This document shows positions 18,365 through 28,470 of a DNA stretch of 64,000 bases, piece by piece. Origin of the DNA: an uncultured Pirellulaceae bacterium (GTDB lineage Bacteria; Planctomycetota; Planctomycetia; Pirellulales; Pirellulaceae); assembly GCA_937941455.1 (NCBI GenBank), contig CALDHM010000027.1, forward strand, positions 90,259 to 154,258, given 5' to 3'. The notes under the pieces are model-generated. The model was not told the origin of the DNA, searched no databases, and worked only from the letters and a program-made list of their open reading frames with translations. Position numbers and translations under genes: made by a program. How positions within the stretch are numbered: the stretch's first letter is position 1; every line of letters starts with the position of its first letter.

Positions 18365-19390
18365 ATGGCATCCAACAAACTGAACATTTCGACGAACAAA
18401 CGATGGCAGCCGGGACTTTTGAGCTTCCTACTGCACGCAGGCTTGTTGATCCTGGCGAGTTTGTGGGTGTTCCAGCAACCTGCCTCGGTCGGGGGGGGCT
18501 TGCCTGATCGAGTTGGCGAGATCGTCCTCGCCACCGCGACTTCCGACCGACAGACGGTCGAGTACCACGCGGAAAACGAAGCCCCCGCGGATTCCGCCAA
18601 TTCTGCTGCAGACATTCCCCAATTGCCCGATGCACTCACGCAACCGGAAATTCCGCCGATTGAGAGGACTCATGTTGAGGGAGCCGGACCCCCGCTCGAG
18701 ATGTCCGAGTCCGCAAACCAGATGCAGCAGTCGTTGTCGGCGAGTCGGATTGAACATACCTTGAGCGATCACGATCTCGAGGCGATCGCCCGCGAACAGC
18801 GCGCCTTGGGCAATCGGCAACCGCAGGGACCCCTAGTCGCTGCATCACTGTTCGGCAGCGGTAAAATCGAGGGTCGCCGATTTGTATTCGTGATCGATCG
18901 ATCGGCCAGTATGGGGGATTCCGGATTAGGCGTCTTATTTCTGGCCCGCAAAGAATTGGCCAATGCGGTCGCCGCGTTGACGCCGGAGAATCATTTTCAA
19001 GTGTTGGTCTACAATGATAAAGTCACGATGATTGGCGAGCGGAACATGCTGGCCGCGAACGAAGAGAATCGCCGCCGCTTGACGCAATTTATGGGCAGCA
19101 TCGCAGCTTTTGGTGCGACGAATCACGAAGCCGGCATGTATTCGGCCCTGGCCCTGCGGCCCGACGTCATCATCTGGTTAGCCGATGGCGGTTACCCCGA
19201 AATGAATGCCAACCAGATTCGTTCGTTTTTGTCGACTGCAGGCCAGCGAGTTGCGGTACATTCGTTTGAGTTCGGCACCAAACCGGACCCGCCTGCAGGA
19301 TCGTTCATGCGCAAAATGGCGGAGGATGCTGGCGGGACATACCGCTACGTGAACGTGGATGAGTGGAAGCGACAAAATCAGGAACGTTAG
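18365..19390 (+). CDS. von Willebrand factor A domain protein, membrane-anchored
   Basis: 341 aa. A short basic N-terminus precedes one membrane helix (about residues 18-37, LLSFLLHAGLLILASLWVF), then a Pro/Ala/Glu-rich linker and a vWA domain from about residue 170 to the end. The metal-ion adhesion motif DxSxS is complete (DRSAS, residues 178-182), followed by a conserved Thr (GATNHEAG) and Asp (WLADGGYP). Such proteins bind ligands or partner proteins through a divalent metal. The domain faces the periplasm. The next gene begins on the base after its stop codon, so the two are probably co-translated and may act together. A G8 run at 18491-18498 encodes part of the linker. The partner is unknown. 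Confidence 0.85.
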   Translation: MASNKLNISTNKRWQPGLLSFLLHAGLLILASLWVFQQPASVGGGLPDRVGEIVLATATSDRQTVEYHAENEAPADSANSAADIPQLPDALTQPEIPPIERTHVEGAGPPLEMSESANQMQQSLSASRIEHTLSDHDLEAIAREQRALGNRQPQGPLVAASLFGSGKIEGRRFVFVIDRSASMGDSGLGVLFLARKELANAVAALTPENHFQVLVYNDKVTMIGERNMLAANEENRRRLTQFMGSIAAFGATNHEAGMYSALALRPDVIIWLADGGYPEMNANQIRSFLSTAGQRVAVHSFEFGTKPDPPAGSFMRKMAEDAGGTYRYVNVDEWKRQNQER

Positions 19391-21433
19391 ATGAGAGCCT
19401 GTCCCCTAGTCGGCTTGGCGAAACGCCAACGCTTGGGCAATGTGCGTTGGGTAGTTTGGTTGCTGCACGTCCCGTTACTGGCAGCGTTGTTTCATCCAGC
19501 GGCGAGTCTCGGACAAATCCCGGTGACTCTGGTCTACCAAAACGGCACGACCGTATTCGTCGAACTCGTTGATGAGGCCTTCCCTGGAATTGATGAGGCC
19601 ACCGGGGAACCACGGCCGATACCCTGGTCGGAAATTCGTTGTGTCATCTTTCGCAAAGCGGCGGGGTCGTCGGAACGAGAGATAGTTGCTACGGCGATTG
19701 CCAAGCTCGACGCTGCCGACTATCAAGAGCGAGAAGAAGCCGAAACCAAACTTTTGCAACTGCCAACGCTGCAAAATTATCGCGGCTTGCTACAGGCCGA
19801 ACTGGACCATCCCAGCCTCGAGAAGCGTTACCGCGTGGCCCGCATCCTCAAACAAATCGACCGGTCGCGGTCAACCACGGCGCGGACGCGTTCCCCGCGG
19901 CCTGCGCTGGCAACCGAACAAGATTTCGTGCGTTTGAAAACCGGCCAAACGCGCATCCTGAAATTGGCGCAACAGCGAATCGCCTGTCGCTGGCGTGGCC
20001 AGGTCATCCAACTGGCAACCGATCAACTTGAACGCATCGTGTCAGGCTGGCCAAAACTCGCCGCCGATGTCGACGCGACTCCGCGGATGAATCGAGTTCA
20101 AGTGGTTCAGGCCAGCGAGCAAGCGAATGACTGGCGCGACGCGCCGGAATGGAATTTCGCAGTCGATCGAGGAGGATTTTCGCTCGAACCGTTCCACCTG
20201 GTCCAAGACGAATTCGTTGATCGCGGCGTGCGTTTGTTTTCGGAGCGGAATTTTCAAGTCATCGTGGCCGACATCAGCAACGTCACCAACGACGGGCCGG
20301 TGCTGAAGTCCTTGTGCGTCTATGATGGCGAGAAGTCGCGGCGGATTTTCAGCGGAAGAATCCGGGTCAGCTTTTGTCTGCCGGATTTGCCCGAAATCCC
20401 AGCCACGGTTGATGCTGTCGGATTTCAGCTGGCCATCATCGATAATCCCAAAGATGTCGTGATGGATGCCTACGATGCCGAGGGCCGCATCATCACCCGC
20501 ATCGAAGCGGGGGGGGAACGCAACCAATTCTTCGGCTTGCGTTCCGAAATTCCAATTGCTTTCGTCGAGATGAAATTGAATGAGCATTTACAGACGCTCG
20601 ACCGCGACATCGACAAATCGTACTCCCTGCAAACCTTTCGTCACTCGTCGCCGCGACCAGCGACGACTTACGTCAATCGCCGGCCTGACTATGCGGTGCG
20701 GCTTCGCTCCGGTGAAGTTTGGTTCGTTCCGGAATTGGCCTGGGACGATGGAGCGCTGCGAATCGATGATGCTGTCTGGGGACCGGTGGAAATTCCCCTG
20801 GCCGAAATCGCGGCGATCCAGGGACCGGAATCGCCGTGGCGTGAGCCATCGTCCCGAGCCTCGGGTTGCTTCGTCAAACTTGCTGACGGTTCGATCTTCA
20901 AGTGCGATCCCCAGGATGGCTTGTTCGTCTCGACGCGGCAGCCATTGTGGCGCGTTCGGGCCGATAATGTGGAGGCGATCTGGTTTCCCAAAGATGAGTT
21001 GCGTTACCCCCGGGAGGACGATTTCAGTGAGACTTGGCAAGTCGTCCTCGTTTTCCCAACGTGCCGCTGGCTGCTGCCCGAGCTCAAGGTTACTCCCCGA
21101 GATATTGCCTGGGATACACGGCGGGGAGAACTCAAGCTCCCCGAATTATTGCCCACAATCAAGGAGGCCTACACCCGCGAAAACGACCTGGTGACGCCTC
21201 GCTTCGACAGTTTTGCTCTGGTCGGGTCGCGAGAGACGCAAAGTCCATCGGTATGGTTTGCCCCGGTGCGATCGGCGTCCCAACCGATGGTGCTGCTACG
21301 AAACGGCGAAAGATTCGATCTGGCCGCCCACTTCAAATTGGCGGCGGTCGACGGCGACGCCCTGGTACTGACCGATGCCGATGGGTTAACTTGGAAGATC
21401 AAGTGGAGCGAAGTCGCTCTCGTGAAATTCTAG
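19391..21433 (+). CDS. Secreted protein with five copies of a small beta-barrel-like module
   Basis: 680 aa; ATG directly abuts the upstream stop (TAGATG). A signal peptide is likely (WLLHVPLLAALFHPAASLGQ). I see a recurring module of about 40 residues, pattern V-x-L-x-x-G-(E/T) followed by a hydrophobic strand and closing with (I/L)PxxxIxxI. It occurs near residues 44-88, 178-217, 433-477, 493-531 and 636-680. Residues 105-160 are helical and HEAT-like. Residues 245-410 look like a beta-sandwich. No named family was recognised. A close partnership with the vWA protein is inferred from the abutting genes. A G8 tract lies at 20509-20516. The amino-acid profile is that of a periplasmic or surface protein. 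Confidence 0.75.
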   Translation: MRACPLVGLAKRQRLGNVRWVVWLLHVPLLAALFHPAASLGQIPVTLVYQNGTTVFVELVDEAFPGIDEATGEPRPIPWSEIRCVIFRKAAGSSEREIVATAIAKLDAADYQEREEAETKLLQLPTLQNYRGLLQAELDHPSLEKRYRVARILKQIDRSRSTTARTRSPRPALATEQDFVRLKTGQTRILKLAQQRIACRWRGQVIQLATDQLERIVSGWPKLAADVDATPRMNRVQVVQASEQANDWRDAPEWNFAVDRGGFSLEPFHLVQDEFVDRGVRLFSERNFQVIVADISNVTNDGPVLKSLCVYDGEKSRRIFSGRIRVSFCLPDLPEIPATVDAVGFQLAIIDNPKDVVMDAYDAEGRIITRIEAGGERNQFFGLRSEIPIAFVEMKLNEHLQTLDRDIDKSYSLQTFRHSSPRPATTYVNRRPDYAVRLRSGEVWFVPELAWDDGALRIDDAVWGPVEIPLAEIAAIQGPESPWREPSSRASGCFVKLADGSIFKCDPQDGLFVSTRQPLWRVRADNVEAIWFPKDELRYPREDDFSETWQVVLVFPTCRWLLPELKVTPRDIAWDTRRGELKLPELLPTIKEAYTRENDLVTPRFDSFALVGSRETQSPSVWFAPVRSASQPMVLLRNGERFDLAAHFKLAAVDGDALVLTDADGLTWKIKWSEVALVKF

Positions 21434-21464
21434 TAAGCCAAAACGGGGCGAGCCATCACAACCC

Positions 21465-22235
21465 ATGCAGCGTAATAGTCAGCGCGTCAAATTTTCCATT
21501 CGATCGGGCATCACGCTCGCGGGAATTCTGGAATTGCCCCCTGCCGGTGAGCCGCGGTCGTTCGCCGTGTTTTCCCACTGTTTTACCTGCACGAAGGATT
21601 TGAAGGCCATCGTGCGGATCAGCCGCAGGTTGGCAGCGCTCGGCTTCGCCGTATTGCGATTCGATTTCACGGGCTTGGGCGATAGCCAAGGCGATTTCAG
21701 TGCGACGACGTTTCTTGACAACGTCGCCGACTTGGAATCGGCCGCCGCATTTTTGACGGCGGAGTATCGAGCGCCCGAGTTGTTGATCGGCCACAGTCTC
21801 GGCGGCGCGGCCTCGATCGTGGCCGCTCAGAACTTGCCGAGCGTGCGCGCGGTGGTCAATATCGCGTCCCCAGCCAACACCCTGCATCTGGCCAATCATT
21901 TGGTGCGGCTAAATCCTGATATCGAGACCGCCGGAGCTGGAGAGGTCGTGATCGGCGGGCAGCGCCATCTGATTCGCTCGACAATGATCGAGGTCCTGCG
22001 CGGCCATGACCATCCGGCCAGCCTACGTGCCCTGACGCTCCCTTTGCTCGTCATGTTTTCGCCCGCGGACGAGACGCTTCCCTTCCGGCATGGCTGGGAC
22101 GTTGTGCAGGCGGCCGGCGGCCCCGCGTCGTTCATCAATTTGGACGGCGCTGATCATTTGCTGGTAAACCAACCGTTCATCGCCGACTATGTGGCCGGGC
22201 TGATCTCAGCCTGGGTGGTGCGGTATCTGGCCTGA
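21465..22235 (+). CDS. Alpha/beta hydrolase (serine aminopeptidase S33-like)
   Basis: 256 aa, ATG at 21465, 31 bases after the preceding gene. The catalytic triad can be read directly: nucleophile Ser111 in GHSLGG, Asp202 in SPADE and His231 in GADHLL. The oxyanion region HCFTCTKD follows strand 3. It resembles cytoplasmic alpha/beta hydrolases often found as stand-alone or OsmC-fused proteins. Here there is no OsmC domain (length ends after the hydrolase). The substrate is unknown; ester or amide hydrolysis is expected. No signal peptide. Confidence 0.85.
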   Translation: MQRNSQRVKFSIRSGITLAGILELPPAGEPRSFAVFSHCFTCTKDLKAIVRISRRLAALGFAVLRFDFTGLGDSQGDFSATTFLDNVADLESAAAFLTAEYRAPELLIGHSLGGAASIVAAQNLPSVRAVVNIASPANTLHLANHLVRLNPDIETAGAGEVVIGGQRHLIRSTMIEVLRGHDHPASLRALTLPLLVMFSPADETLPFRHGWDVVQAAGGPASFINLDGADHLLVNQPFIADYVAGLISAWVVRYLA

Positions 22236-22240
22236 GCGAG

Positions 22241-23011
22241 TCAGGCTGCCCGCGGCTGTGCCGCGGCTGGCGACAAACTCCGCAGTTCCTCCAAAATTGG
22301 GCCGCGGAGTGTTTTTCCAAGCTCTTGCAGGATCTCGATCACCGGCTCGCCATCCAGGATGCGGTGGTCGAAGGTCAGCAGCGTTTGGCTTTCGCCGTTT
22401 TTGGAGACCACATCGACGCCCAACGTCGTGGTGGTTGGCGAAACATGGCAGGTCCCGTACACATTTTTGAAACAGGACAGGCTCATGCCGAAGGTCCCCA
22501 TCTGCCCTGCAGCGGAACCCACGAAAATCTCGCGCAGCAAAAACCAGCAAATTTTCCGTAGCCAACGAGGCACCTTGGAAAATCGGACTTGATGGCGGAA
22601 CTGCTTGATGGATTCCACGGGAGCTGCGCGATACTGGTCGTAGCGTTCTTGCAATTTCACCAGGGAGCATTTTTCTGGCTCCGAGAAGCGGCCAAAGAAC
22701 AATCGCTCCTCCCCTTCGTGCTCGCGACTGACCGTCAGCATTGCGACATTCGTGGGATGCTGGTACAGATGCGGCCAAGGCCAGCGGACGTATAACTGCC
22801 GCAGTTCAGGTCGCGCTTGTGCCACCAGCGCATATGCCTTGAGGAACAACACGTTCCAAGCGATACGAGGAGATACCTTGCGGCGCCACTCGGCGAGTTC
22901 CTCGACATCGATTTTGGCGATTGCCCCGGCCAAGGGAATTCGCAACGCCATCTCGCTAATATCGCAGACCAAACGTCGACCTGGTCCCAGCGTTCGTCGT
23001 CGCCCGTTCAT
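22241..23011 (-). CDS. 2-oxoacid dehydrogenase acyltransferase (E2/CAT-fold) domain protein
   Basis: 256 aa from the ATG at 23011; an ATG at 23035 adds eight residues. The C-terminal motif FDHRILDGEPV matches the DHRxxDG active-site motif of E2 acyltransferases and chloramphenicol acetyltransferase. It has no lipoyl domain and no E1/E3-binding domain, so it is not a normal E2. Such stand-alone proteins occur in planctomycetes and actinobacteria and may act on small acyl-CoA substrates. The 22241 end lies 6 bases from the stop of the convergent hydrolase gene. Confidence 0.75.
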   Translation of the reverse strand: MNGRRRTLGPGRRLVCDISEMALRIPLAGAIAKIDVEELAEWRRKVSPRIAWNVLFLKAYALVAQARPELRQLYVRWPWPHLYQHPTNVAMLTVSREHEGEERLFFGRFSEPEKCSLVKLQERYDQYRAAPVESIKQFRHQVRFSKVPRWLRKICWFLLREIFVGSAAGQMGTFGMSLSCFKNVYGTCHVSPTTTTLGVDVVSKNGESQTLLTFDHRILDGEPVIEILQELGKTLRGPILEELRSLSPAAAQPRAA

Positions 23012-23212
23012 CCGTGAACTCCCTTGGAAATGCAATCACGCCGCATTCTAATCGTTCGACCTGTTCGCTCAACCCAAGTTTTCGCAATTCGGCTAGCACT
23101 AAGAAGCGATGAGGTAACTTGGCGTATTCAAACAAACGGGGATAACCTAAAATAGCGAGCAGTGAATTGACCAACCGACGAATCGACCCACAACCGACAC
23201 AAGGCCTGGACC

Positions 23213-24508
23213 ATGGACGAAGCCGAGAAGAAGAACTATCGCAAACGGCAAATCGCGAATCACGAGTTGCATCCCGAGACCCAGATGATGGGCTACGGCT
23301 ACAGCCCGCATCTGTCCGAAGGCGCTCTCAAGCCGCCGGTGTTTTTGACCTCGACGTTCGTCTTCAAGAATGCCAAAGCTGGTAAGGATTTTTTCGATTT
23401 CAACTCGGGCCGCCGCCAGCCCGGCCCCGGCGAAGAACCCGGGTTGATTTACTCACGCTTCAACAACCCCAATCTCGAGGTTCTCGAGGATCGCCTGTGC
23501 CTATGGGAGCAAGCGGAAATTGCCGGCGCATTTTCTTCCGGTATGGGGGCGATTTCGACCGCCATGCTGGCGTTTCTTCGCCCCGGTGATGTCATCATGT
23601 TTTCGTCGCCAATTTATGGCGGGACCGAGACCTTGCTGGAAAAGGTCATGGTCAACTACGGGATCATTCCGGTCCCCTTCTTCGATGGTGTCCGGCACGA
23701 GGCTCTTGACGCGGCGGCGGAAGAGGCGATCAGTCGCGGTCGCGTCGGCATGATCTTGGCCGAAACGCCCGCCAATCCCACGAACGATCTGGTGGACCTC
23801 GCCTACTTACGGAAAATCTCTGAGCGCATCGGCGAGCGGCAAAATGGGCATCGCCCTCCTTTGGCCGTTGACAATACATTTTTGGGCCCTTGCTACCAAC
23901 ATCCGCTGCAGCATGGCGCCGATCTCGCGATGTATTCCCTTACCAAGTACGTCGGCGGCCATTCCGATCTCGTTGCCGGCGCGATCGTCGGTACCAAAGA
24001 GTCGTGCCGGCCGATCCGGGCCTTGCGAAGTGCCATCGGAACGCAACTCGATCCCAACAGCGCTTGGATGCTGCTACGTTCGCTGGAAACCTTGAGTGTG
24101 CGGATGGAAAAAGCCAATGCCAACGCGCGAATCGTTGCTGAGTTTTTGCGGCAGCATCCGAAAATCGAGAAGGTGAATTATTTGGGATTTCTCAAGGAAT
24201 CCGACCCTGCCTACGACATCTATCGGCGGCAGTGTTTGGCTCCTGGCTCCACGTTCTCGTTCTATATTCGCGGTGGCGAAGCCGAAGCGTTCCGTATGCT
24301 CGACGAACTGCAAGTCATGAAACTGGCCGTGAGCCTCGGCGGCACCGAAACGTTGATCAGTCATCCAGCGACCACCACGCACTCCGGCGTTCCCAAGGAA
24401 ACGCGGCAGCGGCAAGGGGTCACCGAATCGATGATCCGAATTTCTGTCGGCATCGAACATCCGGATGATCTGGTATTCGATATCGAACAAGCTCTCAGTC
24501 ACGTTTGA
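23213..24508 (+). CDS. Cys/Met-metabolism PLP enzyme (cystathionine gamma-synthase/lyase family)
   Basis: 431 aa, ATG at 23213. Fold-type I PLP enzyme: the Schiff-base Lys is K245 in [12 protein letters not shown], and the PLP-binding SSGMGA lies at 108-113. NPxxxLE and VDNTF motifs of the family are also present ([19 protein letters not shown]). Members make cystathionine, cleave it, or release methanethiol from methionine. The exact reaction cannot be told from motifs. The divergent/convergent neighbours do not form a methionine operon. The 3' end overlaps the convergent small membrane gene by 14 bases. Confidence 0.88.
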   Translation: MDEAEKKNYRKRQIANHELHPETQMMGYGYSPHLSEGALKPPVFLTSTFVFKNAKAGKDFFDFNSGRRQPGPGEEPGLIYSRFNNPNLEVLEDRLCLWEQAEIAGAFSSGMGAISTAMLAFLRPGDVIMFSSPIYGGTETLLEKVMVNYGIIPVPFFDGVRHEALDAAAEEAISRGRVGMILAETPANPTNDLVDLAYLRKISERIGERQNGHRPPLAVDNTFLGPCYQHPLQHGADLAMYSLTKYVGGHSDLVAGAIVGTKESCRPIRALRSAIGTQLDPNSAWMLLRSLETLSVRMEKANANARIVAEFLRQHPKIEKVNYLGFLKESDPAYDIYRRQCLAPGSTFSFYIRGGEAEAFRMLDELQVMKLAVSLGGTETLISHPATTTHSGVPKETRQRQGVTESMIRISVGIEHPDDLVFDIEQALSHV

Positions 24509-24950
24509 CTTCTCGCAACGCCTCGGCCTCATCATCGCTCTCGTTGGCAACGAATTCGAACGGCGGTCGCCCGTAGCCCTGCCGGATCCAATTGGCTGCT
24601 GCGCGGACCGGCTGGATCTTTATCAGGTGCCGTTCCAATTGACGTTTGCGGGGAAAGTCCATCAGGATCAGGCCGAACAAAATGGTCAACAGCCCTTGCC
24701 CGGGCAGCACCAGCATGGCGAGTCCAGCCAAGAGGACGATTACTCCCAAGATGTTTTTCCCGATTATCAACGCCAGGTGCCACACAGGATGCCGCGTGGG
24801 CCAGTCGCGCACCGGACGCCGCAAGAAATAATCCGCCGGCAGTCGAATCACCAAAACCGGCAACAGCAGCAGCGAGCCGAAAAACATCACGACGCTCGCC
24901 GCGCTAATGATGGCTACGATCGCTTTGTGATCCTCTAACCAAGCCCACAT
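24495..24950 (-). CDS. PGPGW-type transmembrane protein
   Basis: 151 aa. Two long hydrophobic stretches ([20 protein letters not shown] and [20 protein letters not shown]) are followed by [20 protein letters not shown], which resembles the PGPGW family signature of small bacterial membrane proteins. The C-terminal 55 residues are charged and cytoplasmic. Function is unknown. The gene overlaps the convergent PLP-enzyme gene by 14 bases at the 3' ends. Confidence 0.7.
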   Translation of the reverse strand: MWAWLEDHKAIVAIISAASVVMFFGSLLLLPVLVIRLPADYFLRRPVRDWPTRHPVWHLALIIGKNILGVIVLLAGLAMLVLPGQGLLTILFGLILMDFPRKRQLERHLIKIQPVRAAANWIRQGYGRPPFEFVANESDDEAEALREVKRD

Positions 24951-25182
24951 GTTTCGATCTGCAAAAATCCAGCGAATACCTTATCAAAACGACCGCGCCG
25001 ACGGCATATTGCGGAAGAGATCGGAGCCGGTGCCCACCGGCTGAATTCGCGAACCGCACGTGGTGATTTGACAAAGTTCGAGTTTGAAATGGAGTAGAAT
25101 CGAGATCGAACCGATGCGGACGTCTGTTCCGCCGCGGATCGATGTCGTGGATTGCATCATTATTACTCAAACGGGTGCTGAC

Positions 25183-26814
25183 ATGCAGACACTGCTCCGA
25201 ATGTTCGTCATCAGTTCTGGATTATGTGGATTCCTGGGCCTTGGGCTCGCACAAGAGACTGCCGATCCCAAACCGTTGCTGCTAGAACCAATGCCCGCCG
25301 CGGCACGCGCGGGAGAGCAAGTTCAAGACACCCAGCTCCAAGGATGGCTACGCGAGATCGATGAGTACGCGGTCAAGGTCCAGCGCGATTGGAACGTGCC
25401 CGGCATGGCGATCGCGATCGTTCACAAAAACCAAGTTGTGCTCTGCAAGGGCTACGGCGTGCGGCGACTCGATCGCGACGAACCGGTCGACGGCGATACC
25501 TTGTTTGCCATCGCGTCCAACTCCAAAGCGTTCACGGCCGCCGCCTTGGGAATCCTGGTCGACGAGGGGAAGCTGCGATGGGACGACCCCGTCATCAAGC
25601 ATTTTCCCGAATTCATGATGCCCGATCCCTATGTGACGCGTGAAATGACGATTCGGGACTTGTTGTGTCATCGCTCAGGCCTGGATACCTTTAGCGGCGA
25701 TCTGCTCTGGTACGACACTCGATACAGCCCGCGCGAGGTGGCCGATCGCATCCGCTTCTTGCAGCCGACCAGCAGTTTTCGTAGCCGCTATGGCTATCAG
25801 AATCTCATGTACATCGTCGCCGGATTGGTCCTCGAGCGCGTGTCGGGGCAGAGTTGGGGAGCGTTCGTCACCAAGCGCATTCTCGAGCCGCTACGGATGA
25901 CGCGCACGACCGTCAGCGTCGCGGATATGACCGACAATTTCGCTTGGCCGCACAACGAATCGGGGGGCAAGGGACTGCGAGTCCTGCCGCTGGGCCGTGT
26001 CGATAATGCCTGGGGGGCATGCGGGTTGAACGCATCCGCTGGCGATTTGGCCAAGTGGATGTTGTTTCAACTGAACGGCGAGAGCTTCGCTGGCCAGCGC
26101 CCGCTTTCCGCCGATCGGCTGCGTGAGTTGATGGAGCCGCAGACGATTATTCCGCTGTCGCCTGCTGCGATCGAGGCGGAGCCAACCCGGCATTTTCAGG
26201 CTTATGGTTTAGGCTACGTCCTGCACGATTGGCACGGTCGCAAGATCGTCGGTCATAGTGGTGGATTGGATGGAATGATTTCTTATCTGGCGATGGTGCC
26301 CGAGGAGCAATTGGGCGTCGTCGTGCTGACGAATAGCGAGTCATCCGCCAGCCGATTCCTTCGCGATCGCGTTATCGAGTGTTTCTTGAATGTCGCAGAG
26401 CGTGCCGATCGCAGTGCCGCGGCGATCGCGCGGCTCGCTCAAACCGATCAACAGCAAGCGGCGGAGAGGAACCGGATCGACGACCTGCGCAAACCGGATA
26501 CGCAGCCCAGTCTGCCGCTGGCCGATTTCGTCGGTCGTTATCGTTGCCCCCTGTATGGCGATGTCGTCGTCGAGCACGTCGATGATCGGTTGGTGCTGCG
26601 ACTTGATCCTGCAGCGAATTTCGTAGCGGATCTTTCTCATTGGCACCTCAACACGTTTCAGATCCACTGGCGAGAAACGGTGAATTACAATTTCCCCCGC
26701 GGTTTTGTGACCTTTACGATCGACGGAGACGGTCGCCCAGATCAGTTGATGATCGACCAGCCGAATAACGATTTCTGGTTTTACGAATTGAAACCGCGAC
26801 GGGTACGGGAATGA
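25183..26814 (+). CDS. Secreted serine hydrolase of the beta-lactamase/PBP4* type
   Basis: 543 aa from the ATG at 25183, which gives a signal peptide (MFVISSGLCGFLGLGLAQ); the frame is open upstream to 25084. Penicillin-binding-protein-like motifs: SxxK at 112-115 (SNSK), YxN at 205-207 (YQN), and HSG in KIVGHSGGLDG. A C-terminal beta domain from about residue 430 (FVGRYRCPLYGDVVVEHVDD) resembles DUF3471. Such class C-like enzymes act as esterases, D-amino-acid peptidases or DD-peptidases rather than as resistance lactamases. The likely location is the periplasm. Confidence 0.88.
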   Translation: MQTLLRMFVISSGLCGFLGLGLAQETADPKPLLLEPMPAAARAGEQVQDTQLQGWLREIDEYAVKVQRDWNVPGMAIAIVHKNQVVLCKGYGVRRLDRDEPVDGDTLFAIASNSKAFTAAALGILVDEGKLRWDDPVIKHFPEFMMPDPYVTREMTIRDLLCHRSGLDTFSGDLLWYDTRYSPREVADRIRFLQPTSSFRSRYGYQNLMYIVAGLVLERVSGQSWGAFVTKRILEPLRMTRTTVSVADMTDNFAWPHNESGGKGLRVLPLGRVDNAWGACGLNASAGDLAKWMLFQLNGESFAGQRPLSADRLRELMEPQTIIPLSPAAIEAEPTRHFQAYGLGYVLHDWHGRKIVGHSGGLDGMISYLAMVPEEQLGVVVLTNSESSASRFLRDRVIECFLNVAERADRSAAAIARLAQTDQQQAAERNRIDDLRKPDTQPSLPLADFVGRYRCPLYGDVVVEHVDDRLVLRLDPAANFVADLSHWHLNTFQIHWRETVNYNFPRGFVTFTIDGDGRPDQLMIDQPNNDFWFYELKPRRVRE

Positions 26815-27087
26815 CGTTGTTTGGAAATTTAGGCGAAAACGCGGATGGATTCAGTTTTCGGAATGGGGGGTGGCGAGGCAGGTTCGCCGCGACCGCTATA
26901 TTCGTTACAACGGTGTCAAAATCACGAAAAACTTCCGCTTTTTTTTCGGATTCGATACAAACTGCACGTATGTTTTCGAGTAGCTTGCCTCCAGGGTGTC
27001 ACCCTGGCCACTGCGTGGCAACTTAGATCGCAGTCTAAATTCGCCTCAACCTGCCGACCCGCCACTAACCCCAGCCTCGGATGCCTC

Positions 27088-27582
27088 ATGTTTGGAATTT
27101 TTGCGAAGAGCTCGAAGCAAGATTTCGTGTCCCAGATGCGTCGCCTCATCGAGTTGACCAAAAGCTCGAAATGGCATGACGATGATTTGCGGATCTCGAA
27201 ACGGTGGAAGCGAACCTTACCGGTTTTTTATGCTCCTTGGTTTGGGGCTCCGATCAAGGCCGACGAGGTCAAATCTGGGATTTGCATCGATCTCAGCGAA
27301 ACGGGCATGAAGCTGCTGTTGGTCGACCCGCCGCGCGACGCGAAGTATATGGTTTCATTCCCGACGATCGAACGAGAGCGATTGGAATACCTTACGTTCG
27401 TCATCGAAAAAAGGCATGCCAAGCGGATCGTACCGGGAATTTTTTCCATTGGCGGAGCGATCAACAGTTTCGTCGATCCGTCAATGTTGGGAAAGGAACA
27501 TTTGAAAGGACTCAGCCAGCAACTCTCTGGTTCCGAGTTGCTCACGAGTCAATTAAAAACGGTACCGTCAACTGTCGGCTAA
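27088..27582 (+). CDS. Small cytoplasmic protein, possibly PilZ-like
   Basis: 164 aa from the ATG at 27088 (MFGIFAKSSKQDF); upstream open frame to 26845 lacks coding character. Middle residues read KRWKRTLPVFYAP and then IDLSETGMKLLL. That is the spacing of the RxxxR and (D/N)xSxxG motifs of PilZ cyclic-di-GMP-binding domains. The first motif is imperfect (R-W-K-R), so binding is uncertain. The gene stands alone between a serine hydrolase and folE. Confidence 0.6.
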   Translation: MFGIFAKSSKQDFVSQMRRLIELTKSSKWHDDDLRISKRWKRTLPVFYAPWFGAPIKADEVKSGICIDLSETGMKLLLVDPPRDAKYMVSFPTIERERLEYLTFVIEKRHAKRIVPGIFSIGGAINSFVDPSMLGKEHLKGLSQQLSGSELLTSQLKTVPSTVG

Positions 27583-27655
27583 CGAGCTAGAATCTTTAAC
27601 CGACGATAGCAGCGTGCCGATCTCATTCGCCGCGAGGTGCAGCAAAATCAGGGTA

Positions 27656-28237
27656 CTAGTTGCGGATCAACGACATGAATTCAGCCCGGGTCGATTCGTT
27701 CGACTTGAAAATCCCCCTCAGGGCACTGGTGACCGTCGAACTACCATGTTTCTTCACGCCGCGAATCGACATGCATGAATGTTCGGCCTGTACCACGACG
27801 GCAACACCCATAGTGTCGAGGCGGGTGTTGATAAGGTCGGCGATCTCCTGAGTCATACGCTCCTGGACTTGGGGCCGCCGTGCGATTTCTTCGACGACGC
27901 GAGCAATCTTGCTCAATCCGGTGACTTGGCCATTGGGGACGTAGGCTACGTGAGCCTTACCGGAAAACGGCAGCAGATGATGTTCGCACATGCTGGTGAA
28001 GGGGATGTCGCGAATCAGCACCATTTCGTCGTAAACTTCGGGAAAGACGACTTCGAGATGCCGCTCCGGCTTGAGGTGCAAACCGGCGAACATTTCGGCG
28101 TACATCCGGGCGACTCGCCGCGGGGTGTCTAGCAATCCTGGGCGCTGGGGGTCTTCGCCTACTGCCTCGAGGATTTCTCTCACGGCTTCCTCGATACGGT
28201 CCAAATCGACGGGGGTATCGATCATCACTTTGTCCAT
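27656..28237 (-). CDS. folE: GTP cyclohydrolase I (type IA)
   Basis: 193 aa from the ATG at 28237, preferred because GGAGA lies about 10 bases upstream; an ATG at 28258 is the alternative. Converts GTP to dihydroneopterin triphosphate, the first step of tetrahydrofolate synthesis. Zinc ligands are present and correctly spaced: numbered from the ATG at 28258, C91 and H94 in CEHHLLPFSGKAHV and C162 in EHSCMSIRG (the 3- and 71-residue spacings match E. coli C110, H113, C181). No operon partners; divergent from mnmA. Confidence 0.95.
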   Translation of the reverse strand: MDKVMIDTPVDLDRIEEAVREILEAVGEDPQRPGLLDTPRRVARMYAEMFAGLHLKPERHLEVVFPEVYDEMVLIRDIPFTSMCEHHLLPFSGKAHVAYVPNGQVTGLSKIARVVEEIARRPQVQERMTQEIADLINTRLDTMGVAVVVQAEHSCMSIRGVKKHGSSTVTSALRGIFKSNESTRAEFMSLIRN

Positions 28238-28470
28238 GTCATCTTCTCCGCAGGTCATGTCTCGGCCTTATCCGTCATTTCTTGGACCAGTTAACCAGGT
28301 CTATTGTAGATCGGAACCGACACGGGGCAAAGTCGCAAAAAACCCATGGATCCGCGCGGTTGAGGCCGCTAAATTTCCATCGATCACGGGAAGCATCAAC
28401 TTTTGTTTTGTTGATAAACTGAAGCAAGTCGTTATCATTCCACATCAATCCTTTACCATCGCATTGCTGC

